Of a stretch of DNA of 53,611 bases, positions 24,525-33,245 are shown piece by piece. Source of the DNA: Muribaculaceae bacterium (GTDB lineage Bacteria > Bacteroidota > Bacteroidia > Bacteroidales > Muribaculaceae); the NCBI GenBank assembly GCA_009775365.1, contig VSPM01000009.1, forward strand, positions 1 to 53,611, written 5' to 3'. Under the pieces are notes generated by a model. It ran no database searches. It saw nothing but the letters and a program-made list of their open reading frames with translations, and was not told the origin of the DNA. The position numbers and the translations under genes were made by a program. The stretch's first letter is position 1; every line of letters starts with the position of its first letter.

Positions 24525-24878
24525 TCATTTCTGACGAATAATTAATCCTTTTCGCAACGAAAACTTATAGAAAATGGTTTTAGAGATTGTCAAAATTTTA
24601 TTGATTAAAAATTTTATGGCAGCGAAATCAATCATTTCTTCCGCTGATTCATTTGATATTTCATGATTTCGAGCGAGTCTGCGGCAAGAATCAAGCCATG
24701 CGAAAGTCCTCTCAACCACCCATCTGAGCGGCTTTGGCAGGAATCCCTTAACTCCATTGGGGGTATTGGATGCCTCAAGCTCGATGCCGAAGTCTTTTTC
24801 AATGTCTTTGTCCACGTCTCCCTGATACCCTCGGTCGGACAATGCCTTGCGCAGGTCTTTTGTCGGGGAAGCGAGGAG
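24525..24878 (-). pseudogene. 3' remnant of an IS5-type DDE transposase
   Basis: About 117 codons of a transposase C-terminus remain, reading DLRKALSDRGYQGD (second catalytic Asp), then RWVVERTFAWL, which holds the catalytic Glu of IS5-like enzymes, then an Ile/Lys-rich end. The first catalytic Asp and the whole N-terminal half are missing. The frame opens straight after the SDR gene stop (24879) with no proper start, and it cannot make an active transposase. The remnant separates the SDR gene from purC. Confidence 0.85.
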
Positions 24879-25733
24879 TCAGGGGAGATAGATCATCTTG
24901 CGGGTCATGCCGCCGTCTACAACTATGTCTGCTCCATTTATGAAGTCGTTGCCGGGCAGGGAGAGGAAGATGCAGACCCGGGCAATGTCTTGGGGTGTGC
25001 CCACCCTTCTTGATGGGTGCTGCAGATGGTCAGTCTCGCTGACCTCTTCGGGGCTTCCTGTGTGGATCCAGCCGGGGGATATGCAGTTGACGGTGATTCC
25101 GAATTCAGAAAGCGACATCATGAGGGAGTGGGTGAGAGACGCCACCCCTCCTTTGCTTGCCGAGTATGCCTCGGTGCCTGTCTCGCTCTGGATGTGGCGC
25201 GAGGAGGAGATGCAGATCATGCGTCCGCCGAAGTCGGATGGGAAGGGGTGAGACTTGCGATGTGCCGCCCAGAGGCGTGCAAGGATGAAAGCCGGGCGCA
25301 GGTTGGAGTTTATCACTTTGTCGAATCCGGCCACGGTTTCTTCTGTGAGCGGTGAGAATGTGCTTATTCCGGCGTTGCTTATGATTATGTCGATGTCGCG
25401 CCAGGCTTTCAGAAGATTTGTGAACGCGTCTTCAATTTTGGCGGGGTCGGTGATGTCGGTGTGATAGAATCTGGCGCCTTCGTCGTGGGCGAGCTTTTCG
25501 CCGGCTTCCTTGTCGATGTCGAACACAGCCACTTTGCATCCTGCCTTGAGGAAGGAGCGGGCTATGGCGAGCCCGATTCCGTTGGCTCCCCCTGTGACCA
25601 GCACTCGCCGCGAGGGGAATGCCACCCGGATATGCCCTTTTCCGGTCCCTGATGGCGAGGTGGCCGGCGCTGACGGGCGCAGGCGCCCGGATTTGAGGTC
25701 TTCCATTCTTTGCTCAAGATAGTTGTCTGCCAT
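24879..25733 (-). CDS. Short-chain dehydrogenase/reductase
   Basis: A 284-residue SDR oxidoreductase. The NAD(P)-binding motif TGGANGIG is at 47-54. Asp73 in VFDID at the end of strand 2 suggests NAD(H). NAG is at 120-122, the catalytic Ser cluster at 176-178 and YSASK at 190-194 (Tyr190, Lys194). The C-terminus (DGGMTRKMIY) is complete even though the IS remnant starts right after the stop. A 42-residue polar extension before the fold is unusual. The substrate cannot be read from sequence. Confidence 0.92.
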   Translation of the reverse strand: MADNYLEQRMEDLKSGRLRPSAPATSPSGTGKGHIRVAFPSRRVLVTGGANGIGLAIARSFLKAGCKVAVFDIDKEAGEKLAHDEGARFYHTDITDPAKIEDAFTNLLKAWRDIDIIISNAGISTFSPLTEETVAGFDKVINSNLRPAFILARLWAAHRKSHPFPSDFGGRMICISSSRHIQSETGTEAYSASKGGVASLTHSLMMSLSEFGITVNCISPGWIHTGSPEEVSETDHLQHPSRRVGTPQDIARVCIFLSLPGNDFINGADIVVDGGMTRKMIYLP

Positions 25734-25779
25734 GGCTTTTCGGGGTTTTATTCGGGCGATGCCCGGGCTGCAAATTTTT

Positions 25780-26015
25780 TCAGGAGAGGAGGCGGCGGAA
25801 GCGGGAGAGGGGTAGACGCGGGAGGAGGCGCATGTTGAGGCTCACGAGCCAGCCTACGGAGATCCTAATGTGAGGAAGGAGTTTAGACTCATGACGTAGG
25901 CGAGGCTTGAGATGGGTGATGTGCCTAAGGAGGAGCGCACAATCATTACGACTCCGAGTGTGATGAGATAAAGGCCCAAGATAAAGACAAAGTACCTGAG
26001 AATCCAATTCTTCAT
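25780..26015 (-). pseudogene. Broken YczE/YitT-like membrane protein gene
   Basis: From the ATG at 26015 the frame gives 53 residues (MKNWILRYFVFILGLYLIT, then VRSSLGTSPISSLAYVMSLN) that match the start of the YczE/YyaS family: one membrane helix, then the R-x-x-LGTSPISS loop. It stops at a TAG (25854-25856). The next stretch continues in another frame (GWLVSLNM, then RFRRLL) in the way the family continues, so one frameshift is likely. About 100 or more C-terminal residues are gone. An intact promoter (26041-26071) remains. It lies between the SDR gene and the B12 operon. Confidence 0.7.
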
Positions 26016-26040
26016 AACGGTTCATGCAATAATTATGCTG

Positions 26041-26071
26041 CAAAATTACAAAATTTTTGTGGCTTTGTCAA
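26041..26071 (-). promoter_or_regulatory. Promoter of the broken YczE-like gene
   Basis: Minus-strand TTG (26071-26069), a 20-bp spacer and TAATTTTG (26048-26041). It sits 25 bp before the pseudogene start. It could now transcribe the SDR gene. Confidence 0.6.
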
Positions 26072-26130
26072 TAGCCGGCTTTAGAGAACGGGCGGGGCGA
26101 GATGTGCGGAAGGAGCGCGAGATTAGGTGA

Positions 26131-27117
26131 TTATCTGCGCTTGAAGATCACCCAGAGCACGATGGGCGCCCCTATCACGGGAGTGACGGCATTGATGGGG
26201 ATTACTGAATTGGACGGCAGCACGCAGAGCAGGCAGCACCCGAGGGCCACGGCCGCCCCTGCAAGGAATGTGGCCGGCATGAGAATGATGTGGCGGTCTG
26301 TGTGGAATATCATGCGGGCTATGTGCGGAACCACAAGCCCTATGAACGACACAGGCCCGCAATATGCCGTGATGACGGCAGTGAGGATGCCGGTGGAGAG
26401 GAGCAGGAGATTGCGCACGCGAAGCAGGTTGACTCCTAAGTTGCGGGCGTAGGAGTCGCCGAGGAGAATAAGGTCGAGGGGCTTCATGAGGGAGAATGCG
26501 ATTATGATTCCGGCCATTGTTATGCCGCAGAAAAGTGGCAGCTGCCCTGAGGAGACCCCGTTGAAGGAGCTCATGCCCCACATCACGTAGCTCTGCACCC
26601 CGTCGGCGGTAGACATGAAGTTGAGAAGCATTATGACCGACGACACAAGGTAGCCGATGATGATGCCGGTTATGAGCAGCATTAGGTCGTTTTTCAGTAT
26701 GGAGGAAAGCAGCAGGAGCACGCCGGTGACGAGTATGCTCCCGGCGAAAGCGCCGGTGACCACGGCGGCATATCCTCCAAGAGAGATTGTGCCGGCCGAG
26801 ATTGTGCCTCCCAAAAAGAGCATCACCACAGCCACACCCAAGCTTGCCCCGGAGTTGATTCCTAAAATCGAGGGGCCGGCGAGGGGGTTGCGGAATGTGG
26901 TCTGCAGGAGCAGACCCGACACTGCCAGCCCCGCCCCGGCGAAAAAGGCGGTTATGGCCATGGGCAGCCTGCTGCCCATCACGATGAACCGCTCAGGCCC
27001 GCTGCCTCCCCCTGCCAGTATGTCGGCCACGTCGGCCGCAGGAATGTTGACAGAGCCGAAGAAAAGCGTGAGAACAAACAGCACGACAACAGTTATCGAC
27101 AGGAGGAAGAATCGCAT
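26131..27117 (-). CDS. btuC: FecCD/BtuC-type ABC transporter permease
   Basis: A 328-residue permease with about ten membrane helices. FecCD-family signatures are GSRLPMAITAFFAGAGLAVSG (near residue 48), FRNPLAGPSILGINSGASLG and GPVSFIGLVVPHIARM (near residue 265). It forms the inner-membrane channel for cobalamin, haem or siderophore uptake. Its place as fourth gene of a riboswitch-led operon behind btuB and btuG makes cobalamin the likely cargo. The gene starts 7 bp after the binding-protein gene. No ATPase gene follows; the next sequence is the YczE pseudogene. Confidence 0.92.
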   Translation of the reverse strand: MRFFLLSITVVVLFVLTLFFGSVNIPAADVADILAGGGSGPERFIVMGSRLPMAITAFFAGAGLAVSGLLLQTTFRNPLAGPSILGINSGASLGVAVVMLFLGGTISAGTISLGGYAAVVTGAFAGSILVTGVLLLLSSILKNDLMLLITGIIIGYLVSSVIMLLNFMSTADGVQSYVMWGMSSFNGVSSGQLPLFCGITMAGIIIAFSLMKPLDLILLGDSYARNLGVNLLRVRNLLLLSTGILTAVITAYCGPVSFIGLVVPHIARMIFHTDRHIILMPATFLAGAAVALGCCLLCVLPSNSVIPINAVTPVIGAPIVLWVIFKRR

Positions 27118-27124
27118 GGTGGAA

Positions 27125-28264
27125 TCAGGGTTGCATTAATGTGAAATAATTGTGAGACGCGTCGCGGCCTGACTCTATTTCGGGATGAAAAATCGCTATC
27201 AGGTCGGCAAGGAGCCAGTGAGGATGGAAAGGGACTTCTTCATAGAAGAACACTTTGGAGGTGTTGCAGCCATAGACGTTCCCGTTTTTCAGGGCTTTGA
27301 CCTGGGAATAGACCGGGTTGTCGGTGGCGAGCTCGCTGAGGGTCTTGTCGGATGTCTGCGAATAACGCACAATCCAGATGTCGGCGTCGCCGGCCTGATG
27401 CAGCACCTTCTCCGCGTTTAAACCAACGCTTCCGCTCCCTTTATTATTGTCGAAAGGGTTCTTGCCGCCTGCGTTCTCAATGAAAATTCCCATTGTTGAC
27501 TCCGCGGCCGGCACATTCCATGCCTGCCCGTAGAGGCGGTCGACCAGCACTCGCGGGCGGAATGACACAGAGTCGGTGAGCGAGCACAGCTCTTTATATT
27601 CGCTCTCTGTGCGAGAGAACATGTCGGAAGCCTCTCGTTCCCTGCCATATAGCAGGCCGTAGAATTTCATCCATTCTGCGCGCCCCAGGGGTGATGTCTC
27701 CATATAGTCTGCGCATTCTATTATGGGGATTCCGAGCTGGCCGAGCTTTCCGTAGGAACCGGAATTCTCAAACGGGGAAAGGAGGATTCCGTCGGGGTTT
27801 ATCTTGATGATTTTCTCAATGTTGGGGGCCATGCTGTTGCCGCAGTCTTCCACGGTGGCATCGGCAATGCGCCTTGCAAGGTCCGGCTGATGAATGTATT
27901 GTGCGTCGCACACACCCTTTATTGCCTCAATGGCCCCGAGTTCGCTTATAAGACTGTTGTGGACAGACGAATACACAAGGCATTTCTTCAGAGGCGTGCG
28001 CACCACAGTGCCTTGCGGGAGATCGTCGGGGAGCTGCAGCGAATCGGGCACGAGGATGTAGGTGTGTAGAGCCTTTGTGGTGTCCCACGGGTTGCGTATG
28101 TCGGCCTTGACATATTCCGGGAATTGAGTGAGAGTTAGATTCTCCGCATATTGCAGGGGAATCTCTTCGCCGTGTTTTCCGGCAGGCTTATTATTAGTGC
28201 CGCCGCTCCCGCAGCAAGCGAGGAGCGGCAACACGACAGCCATTATCAATGACAATCTAAGCAT
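27125..28264 (-). CDS. btuF: Cobalamin-type substrate-binding lipoprotein
   Basis: A 379-residue lipoprotein (lipobox LLACC near residues 14-18) of the helical-backbone metal-receptor type (FecB/BtuF-like class III binding protein). Residues 85-145 hold the first Rossmann lobe (TPLKKCLVYSSVHNSLISEL, AIKGVCDAQYI). The NPDGILLSPFENSG and IPIIECADYMETSPLGRAEW segments and the second lobe follow. It would carry cobalamin from BtuB to the permease in the periplasm. It is longer than E. coli BtuF because of an N-terminal region, common in Bacteroidetes members. It starts 2 bp after btuG. Cargo is assigned from the riboswitch and neighbours, not from binding residues. Confidence 0.88.
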   Translation of the reverse strand: MLRLSLIMAVVLPLLACCGSGGTNNKPAGKHGEEIPLQYAENLTLTQFPEYVKADIRNPWDTTKALHTYILVPDSLQLPDDLPQGTVVRTPLKKCLVYSSVHNSLISELGAIEAIKGVCDAQYIHQPDLARRIADATVEDCGNSMAPNIEKIIKINPDGILLSPFENSGSYGKLGQLGIPIIECADYMETSPLGRAEWMKFYGLLYGREREASDMFSRTESEYKELCSLTDSVSFRPRVLVDRLYGQAWNVPAAESTMGIFIENAGGKNPFDNNKGSGSVGLNAEKVLHQAGDADIWIVRYSQTSDKTLSELATDNPVYSQVKALKNGNVYGCNTSKVFFYEEVPFHPHWLLADLIAIFHPEIESGRDASHNYFTLMQP

Positions 28265-28266
28265 GG

Positions 28267-29412
28267 TCAGTCGGCATCGATAAAGACAAATTTGCTGGGG
28301 TTTTGTCCGCCGCAGTTGGCAAAATCATAAAGCATGGAACCGTCTTTCTTGAAACGGAAGAATGATCCGTTTGAAGTCGTGTAGTTGGTGAGGCCAATGT
28401 AGATGTCGCCGTTTTCATCGTTCACTCCGATTGAGAAGATGGAGGCGTTTTCAAGCTGCTTTAGCGGATCGTTGATGAATGATGAGTTCACCATCTTTCC
28501 GGCCTTGATGTCATAATAAGAGAAGGTGTTGGTGGTGACGCGGGTTGTCCAGTCGGTAAGGGCATAAACGAGGTAGACCTTATCGTTGCCGACTCCCATC
28601 TTGGAGGCCACGCCAAGAGAAGTGACCTTATTGTTCTGCTTGGGGTCGATCATCTGGAACTCATATCCCTGGTCATTATAGTTGCCCCATGATATGAGGA
28701 AGATTTTGCCGTCTTCGGCAAGCACCTGGTTGGGATTGGCCGCCACGGTAAGAGTCTCTGAAAGTTCAAACTTGCTGAGGTCAATCACGCGAAGGTCGGT
28801 CAAGTAGTTGAAGACGTTTTTGTCCGTTTCAGGGTCAAAGGTCTGCTCGTAGGCGTTTGCCACATAAAGCATGTGGTTTTCGATTGCCACGCCTTCAAGG
28901 TTTGCGCCGAGACCCGTGATTTTCTTCTCCACGCGGAGCGATGTGGCATTGATTTTGGCAACGACACCTCCATGGAAGGAGGCATAAAGGTAGCCGTCTT
29001 CAGCAGCAAGGTAGCGCACGCCGCCCTGAAGGTCGGGGTCGGATGCGAACGACACTCTCTGCTGTTCCACGCCGGCGGCGTTGAGGCGGGCGATATAGTT
29101 TGATTTATATACCGACACATAGATATAGTCGTTATATTCAATCATGTCCTGGGCCACATCGCCGAGTCGCATTTCGTTCTGTTCGTAGAACACGTCTTCA
29201 ATGATAGTTTTGGAATCAGGGTCGAACAGGGAGATGTTGGCATTGTTCTGCCCTATAGAGCCTTCGTTGAGAATAAACACGCGGCTGGCGGGAAGCTCGA
29301 TTTTAGAGCCGTTGTCATCGATCTTGGGTTCGTCGTTGTCGCTGCAGGAAGAGAATCCTCCGCAGATTGTGAGCGAGGCGCAAAGCCCCCATGTGATTTT
29401 TTTGAAATCCAT
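28267..29412 (-). CDS. btuG: BtuG-like surface B12-binding lipoprotein
   Basis: A 381-residue lipoprotein (lipobox FSSC near residue 23) with an Asp/Asn-rich sequence after the Cys that fits surface export. A seven-bladed beta-propeller follows (DUF5074/YncE-like), seen as repeats such as VFILNEGSIGQNNANISLFD, DYIYVSVYKSNYIARLN and GDIYIGLTNY. In Bacteroides thetaiotaomicron BtuG of this type sits on BtuB and captures cobalamin with very high affinity. Position right behind btuB and under a cobalamin riboswitch supports the same role. The ligand residues have not been checked, so the assignment rests on context and overall fold. Confidence 0.85.
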   Translation of the reverse strand: MDFKKITWGLCASLTICGGFSSCSDNDEPKIDDNGSKIELPASRVFILNEGSIGQNNANISLFDPDSKTIIEDVFYEQNEMRLGDVAQDMIEYNDYIYVSVYKSNYIARLNAAGVEQQRVSFASDPDLQGGVRYLAAEDGYLYASFHGGVVAKINATSLRVEKKITGLGANLEGVAIENHMLYVANAYEQTFDPETDKNVFNYLTDLRVIDLSKFELSETLTVAANPNQVLAEDGKIFLISWGNYNDQGYEFQMIDPKQNNKVTSLGVASKMGVGNDKVYLVYALTDWTTRVTTNTFSYYDIKAGKMVNSSFINDPLKQLENASIFSIGVNDENGDIYIGLTNYTTSNGSFFRFKKDGSMLYDFANCGGQNPSKFVFIDAD

Positions 29413-29451
29413 TGTTTAAAGTTTAGATTTTATTGTGAATAATTGAATGAT

Positions 29452-31488
29452 TCAGAAATTGAATGTGGCAGAAAGCCTCCATGAGCGACCCGGCATCGGG
29501 TAGAACTTGATCACGTCGTATTGCTTGTCGGTGAGGTTCAGGATTTCGCCGCGAAGCGTGAGGCTGCATTTCCTGAAATCAAGAGTGCGCGACAGAGTGA
29601 GCGTGTGGTCGTCATATCCGGCAATCTCGTTGGCCGGAATGTTTTGCGAAAGATAGTATCTTTTACCGACCGCGACGACCGAATATCCGATGTTTAGCCA
29701 CGGGGTCTCGAGGATGGCAGATGCGTTGCCGCTATGCTCCGGTGTGTAAGGGAGCTGGTTGCGGTAGGTCTTTGAGCTCTTGTCGCTGAGGTCTATGGCC
29801 TTGTTCCATGTGTAGCCGCCCGACAGGGCCAGATTCATGCCCAGGGGCAGGGAGAAAGATGTGGCGAGAGTGACGTCGAGCCCGGTGACATGCACTTTTC
29901 CGAAGTTCACCATGCGCCAGGCGTAGGTGGTGGGGAATGCCACGATTTTGTCGGTGACATCGTTGTAATAGGCATCGAGGGTGACAGAAAGGTAGTCCAT
30001 TGCCGGGAACAGGGAGTGTCCCCAGGTGAGGCCGATGTCGAATTCGTCGGCTTTCTCCGGACGGAGTGTGCGGCTTCCGAGTCGGTAGTAATAGAGGTCG
30101 TTGAATGTGGGGACACGGAACGTGCTCTTATACATGAGGCGGACGTATAACTGGCGGTCGGCCCACGGCTTCACACTCATCGACAGAGAGGGATTAATTT
30201 TGCTGATGTCGTCGGGACGGTCGCCGGTCTCCACGGTTTCTGTGATATATGTGCCGGTGAGTGTGCCGGAAAGTGTGAAGTGCGGAGTGTTCCATCTTGC
30301 GCTAAGGGCTGTCAGTGACGAATAGCGTGTGGGGTTCGGGCACTCGGTCATGGTGCTGTTGAGGGTGTTGACCACTCCGTCCTGTGCGAGTGCGATCGTG
30401 ACGTTTTGCGCCGGGCGGTATAGCCCTGTGGCCGACAGGAACCATTCGTCCTGATGATGTGTGGCGCAGTATACGCCCCCTGTGAACTGCGGGCCGAACT
30501 CCTGATCCTTGTTCCAGGCGTAGTTGTATTTGGCCAGGGCCTGCAGGCTCCATTTCGGAGAGAACGTCTTTTTGAAACGAGCCTGCACAAAGGCGTTCTC
30601 ATCCCAGAGGGTTTCGGTGGATATGGGGTTGTAGAGAGTGATTGCTCCCGGCAGCCCTCGCTTTGACCGGAAGTAATAACCTTTCACCTGCAGTTCGCTG
30701 CTGCCGGGGAAGGCGGCATACACATTCCCTTCGGCATGCCAGGAGTCGATGGCCGAATTGTTGCGGCGTTCGCGGGTGACGTATTTGCCGTTCTCAAGAG
30801 TGAAGGGGTAGTTGCCATCGGCACGAAGGAAGGTGGCGTCGAGCGATGTGGTGACGTTATTGCTTATTTTCTGCCACCATCTCACGGAGGGGGACACATA
30901 TCCGAAAGAGCCCCCTTTCATCTGAACTCGCGTGGAAAAATTCTTCCCCTGCCCGAAGTGGGGCTTTTCGGTGGATATTCCGAGCACTGCGGCCGAGGTG
31001 TAGAGTTTAGCGCTCTGGAGCATGTCGTCGGAGTGGCCGACGGCAAGCGAGAGCATCCCCACGTTGTCGAGAGAGAAGCGGCCTATGTCGATCTGTCCGG
31101 CCTGGCAGTTGCTCACGGGGGCGCCGTCGTAGCTAACGGCAGTGTGGGCCGCGCCCATGTTTCTGACCGACACTGTTTTCAGTCCGCCGATTCCTCCATA
31201 GTCTTTCACATTGGTGCCGGCAAAGCGTCGCACGGCGTCGGCCATGTCGCGGATTCCGAGGTCGGCAATGTCGGCCGACGACAGTGTCTGCACCGGCATG
31301 GGAGTGGCAATCTTGTTTGGGGAGCGCCGTGAAGTGACCACAAGCTCCTCTACCTGATGCACCGTGTCGGCTTTTTCTGCCGTGTTCCGGGCGCAGATGT
31401 CGGCACACAAAAAAGCCGCACCCATTGAGGCCAGGGCGCAACGAAGGAGCGTGTGTGAATTAATATTTTTTAGAATATGTTCTCTCAT
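29452..31488 (-). CDS. btuB: TonB-dependent cobalamin receptor
   Basis: A 678-residue outer-membrane receptor. The signal peptide (about 1-34, ending ICA) is followed by a TonB-box-like stretch (VEELVVTS). The plug domain (about 55-170) contains ADAVRRFAGTNVKDYGG and IGGLKTVSVRNMG. The 22-strand barrel follows and ends in Phe (RLSATFNF). There is no CarboxypepD-like N-terminal extension, unlike SusC proteins. As first gene after a cobalamin riboswitch it is expected to import B12 with BtuG, and to be shut off when B12 is plentiful. A SusD-like partner is absent. Confidence 0.93.
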   Translation of the reverse strand: MREHILKNINSHTLLRCALASMGAAFLCADICARNTAEKADTVHQVEELVVTSRRSPNKIATPMPVQTLSSADIADLGIRDMADAVRRFAGTNVKDYGGIGGLKTVSVRNMGAAHTAVSYDGAPVSNCQAGQIDIGRFSLDNVGMLSLAVGHSDDMLQSAKLYTSAAVLGISTEKPHFGQGKNFSTRVQMKGGSFGYVSPSVRWWQKISNNVTTSLDATFLRADGNYPFTLENGKYVTRERRNNSAIDSWHAEGNVYAAFPGSSELQVKGYYFRSKRGLPGAITLYNPISTETLWDENAFVQARFKKTFSPKWSLQALAKYNYAWNKDQEFGPQFTGGVYCATHHQDEWFLSATGLYRPAQNVTIALAQDGVVNTLNSTMTECPNPTRYSSLTALSARWNTPHFTLSGTLTGTYITETVETGDRPDDISKINPSLSMSVKPWADRQLYVRLMYKSTFRVPTFNDLYYYRLGSRTLRPEKADEFDIGLTWGHSLFPAMDYLSVTLDAYYNDVTDKIVAFPTTYAWRMVNFGKVHVTGLDVTLATSFSLPLGMNLALSGGYTWNKAIDLSDKSSKTYRNQLPYTPEHSGNASAILETPWLNIGYSVVAVGKRYYLSQNIPANEIAGYDDHTLTLSRTLDFRKCSLTLRGEILNLTDKQYDVIKFYPMPGRSWRLSATFNF

Positions 31489-31515
31489 CCTCGAAAGAAA
31501 AACATTAATTGTTAT

Positions 31516-31713
31516 GGCTGGCAGGTCTTCGGACTTATCTCAGCCTCTGTTTCCGTGTCTCCTTCCCATGCCGGTTTGTTCGGCACAGTGGAATTCTCAT
31601 TACGGAGGGCTTGAAGAATGTTGCACAAGCATGATTCTTCGGAGAATTACCGCAGCGGGACTGTCCGGGATTCGCACCCGTGTTCCCTTTTAATCGCCGA
31701 GAAGGCGAACCAA
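31516..31713 (-). promoter_or_regulatory. Cobalamin riboswitch
   Basis: The minus-strand RNA shows the cobalamin aptamer landmarks in order. They are the first stem region (GGTTCGCC…GGCGA), then GGGAACACGGGTGCGAATCC and ACAGTCCCGCTGCGG (core), a variable hairpin near 31630-31660, then the GCATGGGAAGGAGACACGG part and the B12-box region GTCCGAAGACCTGCC. It lies between the promoter at 31722-31752 and the btuB start at 31488. Cobalamin binding normally blocks expression by hiding the translation start or by termination; the short distance to the start codon favours translational control. Confidence 0.95.
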
Positions 31714-31721
31714 CTATGGCG

Positions 31722-31752
31722 CAAAGTTACAATTTTTATTTCAAATTGCAAA
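31722..31752 (-). promoter_or_regulatory. Promoter of the B12 uptake operon
   Basis: TTTG (31752-31749), a 19-bp spacer and TAACTTTG (31729-31722) on the minus strand: a perfect match to the Bacteroidetes consensus. Transcription would begin at about 31714, right at the 5' end of the riboswitch. Confidence 0.85.
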
Positions 31753-31840
31753 GAGGCGACGAGTCAAAAGAGAGAAACGGGGGTTGGAGCCTTACTTATT
31801 GCAAGAATTATAAATGGCTGAGGTGTGCCAAGAAAATAAA

Positions 31841-31872
31841 TGCATAGGCCCGGAGAAGTCCGGGCCTATGCA
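31841..31872 (-). terminator. Terminator of the CobW-family gene
   Basis: A perfect 14-bp stem (TGCATAGGCCCGGA with its complement), 4-nt loop, and on the minus strand a T-rich tail (ATTTATTTTC). It lies 21 bp past the stop at 31894. Confidence 0.85.
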
Positions 31873-31893
31873 AGAGATTGAATACAAGGTGTG

Positions 31894-33216
31894 TTATTCG
31901 AGGCAGGCATCGAGGGCTGCGGTAATCGCCTCGCGGTCGAGTCTCTGGCCGATGAACACGAGTTTCTGCATACGGTCGCCATATTCGGGGTCCCAGTCGC
32001 GTTTTAGCCCCGGCTCTGTGGCGAGCATCCTTTCGAGCTCTTCTTCAGGGGCTGTGGCATACCATTGCCCTGCTTCGGTGAGCCGTTTCTGCACTCCGGC
32101 CTGTTCGAAGAGATAAGACATGTCGGTGTTGTCGGAGAAATAGCATATCCCCTTTGCGCGGATAATGTTTTTAGGCCATTTCTTCGCAACGAACCAGTCG
32201 AATTTATTGATGTCGAAAGGCTTGCGGCGATAATACACGAATGTGCCTATGCCGTATTCCTCAGCCTCACCCTCGCCGTGATGGTGGTGATGGTGATGGC
32301 AGTGGCACACGCCGTGGTCATGGTCGCAGTGAGAATGATCTTCCTCATCATGCTCATGATGCCTGTCGTGGTCGTGCTCATGCTCGTCATGATGATGCTC
32401 ATGCCCGTCATGCCCGTCATGGCCGTGGAGATGGCCGTGGTCGTCGTGGTAGTGATGGCAGTGCTCCTCTTCCTCGATGTCGGAGAGGGGTTTCTCAATT
32501 TCTTGAATCCATGTGGCGGATGTCACTGTCTTCTCAAAGTTGAAGAGGCGGGTGTTGAGAAGCTTGTCGAAGTCGATGTCGCAATAGTCGCATTCCAGAA
32601 TCTCGGCCTTAGGCTGAAGCGCGCGCACAACTTCGCGGATGTGGCGCACATCTTCAGGTGCCACTTCCGAGACTTTGTTGAGCACAATTATATTGCAAAA
32701 TTCAATCTGTTGAATCACGAGGCTCTCGATGTCTTCTTCCCCGATGTTTTTTGATGTGAGGGAGTCGCCGGAAGCAAACTCGCTTTTAAGACGCAACGCG
32801 TCGACCACCGTGGCTATGCAGTCGAGCACCGGCACCCCGTGGCGCGTGAGGTTGGGGGCGATGGCCGGCATGGAGCAGATGGTCTGGGCAATAGGCTCCG
32901 GCTCGCAGATTCCGCTTGCCTCGATCACGATATAGTCGAACCCGCCTTGCACGAGGTCGGAGAGCTGCTGCATGAGGTCGGTTTTGAGTGTGCAGCATAT
33001 GCAACCGTTCTGAAGGGCCACGAGGCTGTCGTCGCCGCCACCCACCATGCCACCTTTGGCAATGAGGTCGGCATCGATGTTGACTTCGCCGATGTCGTTT
33101 ACAATCACGGCGAAACGAATGCCCTTGCGGTTGTTGAGAATTCGGTTGAGAAGAGTGGTTTTGCCGCTTCCGAGATAGCCGGTGAGCAGCAAGACAGGTG
33201 TTATTTTGGTACTCAT
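31894..33216 (-). CDS. CobW/COG0523 GTPase metallochaperone with His-rich loop
   Basis: A 440-residue SIMIBI GTPase of the COG0523 group, which hands metals (often zinc) to client proteins. Walker A is at GYLGSGKTT (13-21), the metal-binding CxCC motif is GCICC (72-75), and IEASG and VLNKVSE are the later GTPase motifs. Between the GTPase and CobW_C domains (residues 250-320) is a loop of about 70 residues with a very high content of His, Asp and Glu, ending in a run of eight His. That loop should bind Zn or Ni. The CobW_C domain ends the protein. It is downstream of a small lipoprotein gene (29-bp gap) and shares its promoter. A role in B12 is less likely than zinc supply; no cobalt-chelatase genes are here. 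Confidence 0.93.
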   Translation of the reverse strand: MSTKITPVLLLTGYLGSGKTTLLNRILNNRKGIRFAVIVNDIGEVNIDADLIAKGGMVGGGDDSLVALQNGCICCTLKTDLMQQLSDLVQGGFDYIVIEASGICEPEPIAQTICSMPAIAPNLTRHGVPVLDCIATVVDALRLKSEFASGDSLTSKNIGEEDIESLVIQQIEFCNIIVLNKVSEVAPEDVRHIREVVRALQPKAEILECDYCDIDFDKLLNTRLFNFEKTVTSATWIQEIEKPLSDIEEEEHCHHYHDDHGHLHGHDGHDGHEHHHDEHEHDHDRHHEHDEEDHSHCDHDHGVCHCHHHHHHHGEGEAEEYGIGTFVYYRRKPFDINKFDWFVAKKWPKNIIRAKGICYFSDNTDMSYLFEQAGVQKRLTEAGQWYATAPEEELERMLATEPGLKRDWDPEYGDRMQKLVFIGQRLDREAITAALDACLE

Positions 33217-33245
33217 ATTATAGAGCGTTTTTTAGATTCTGTCTG

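Noticed and set aside
32240..32470. Reading frames in the His-rich part of the CobW-type gene
   Set aside because: Long open frames on both strands come from the CAT/CAC repeat bias; only the minus-strand frame has GTPase motifs.
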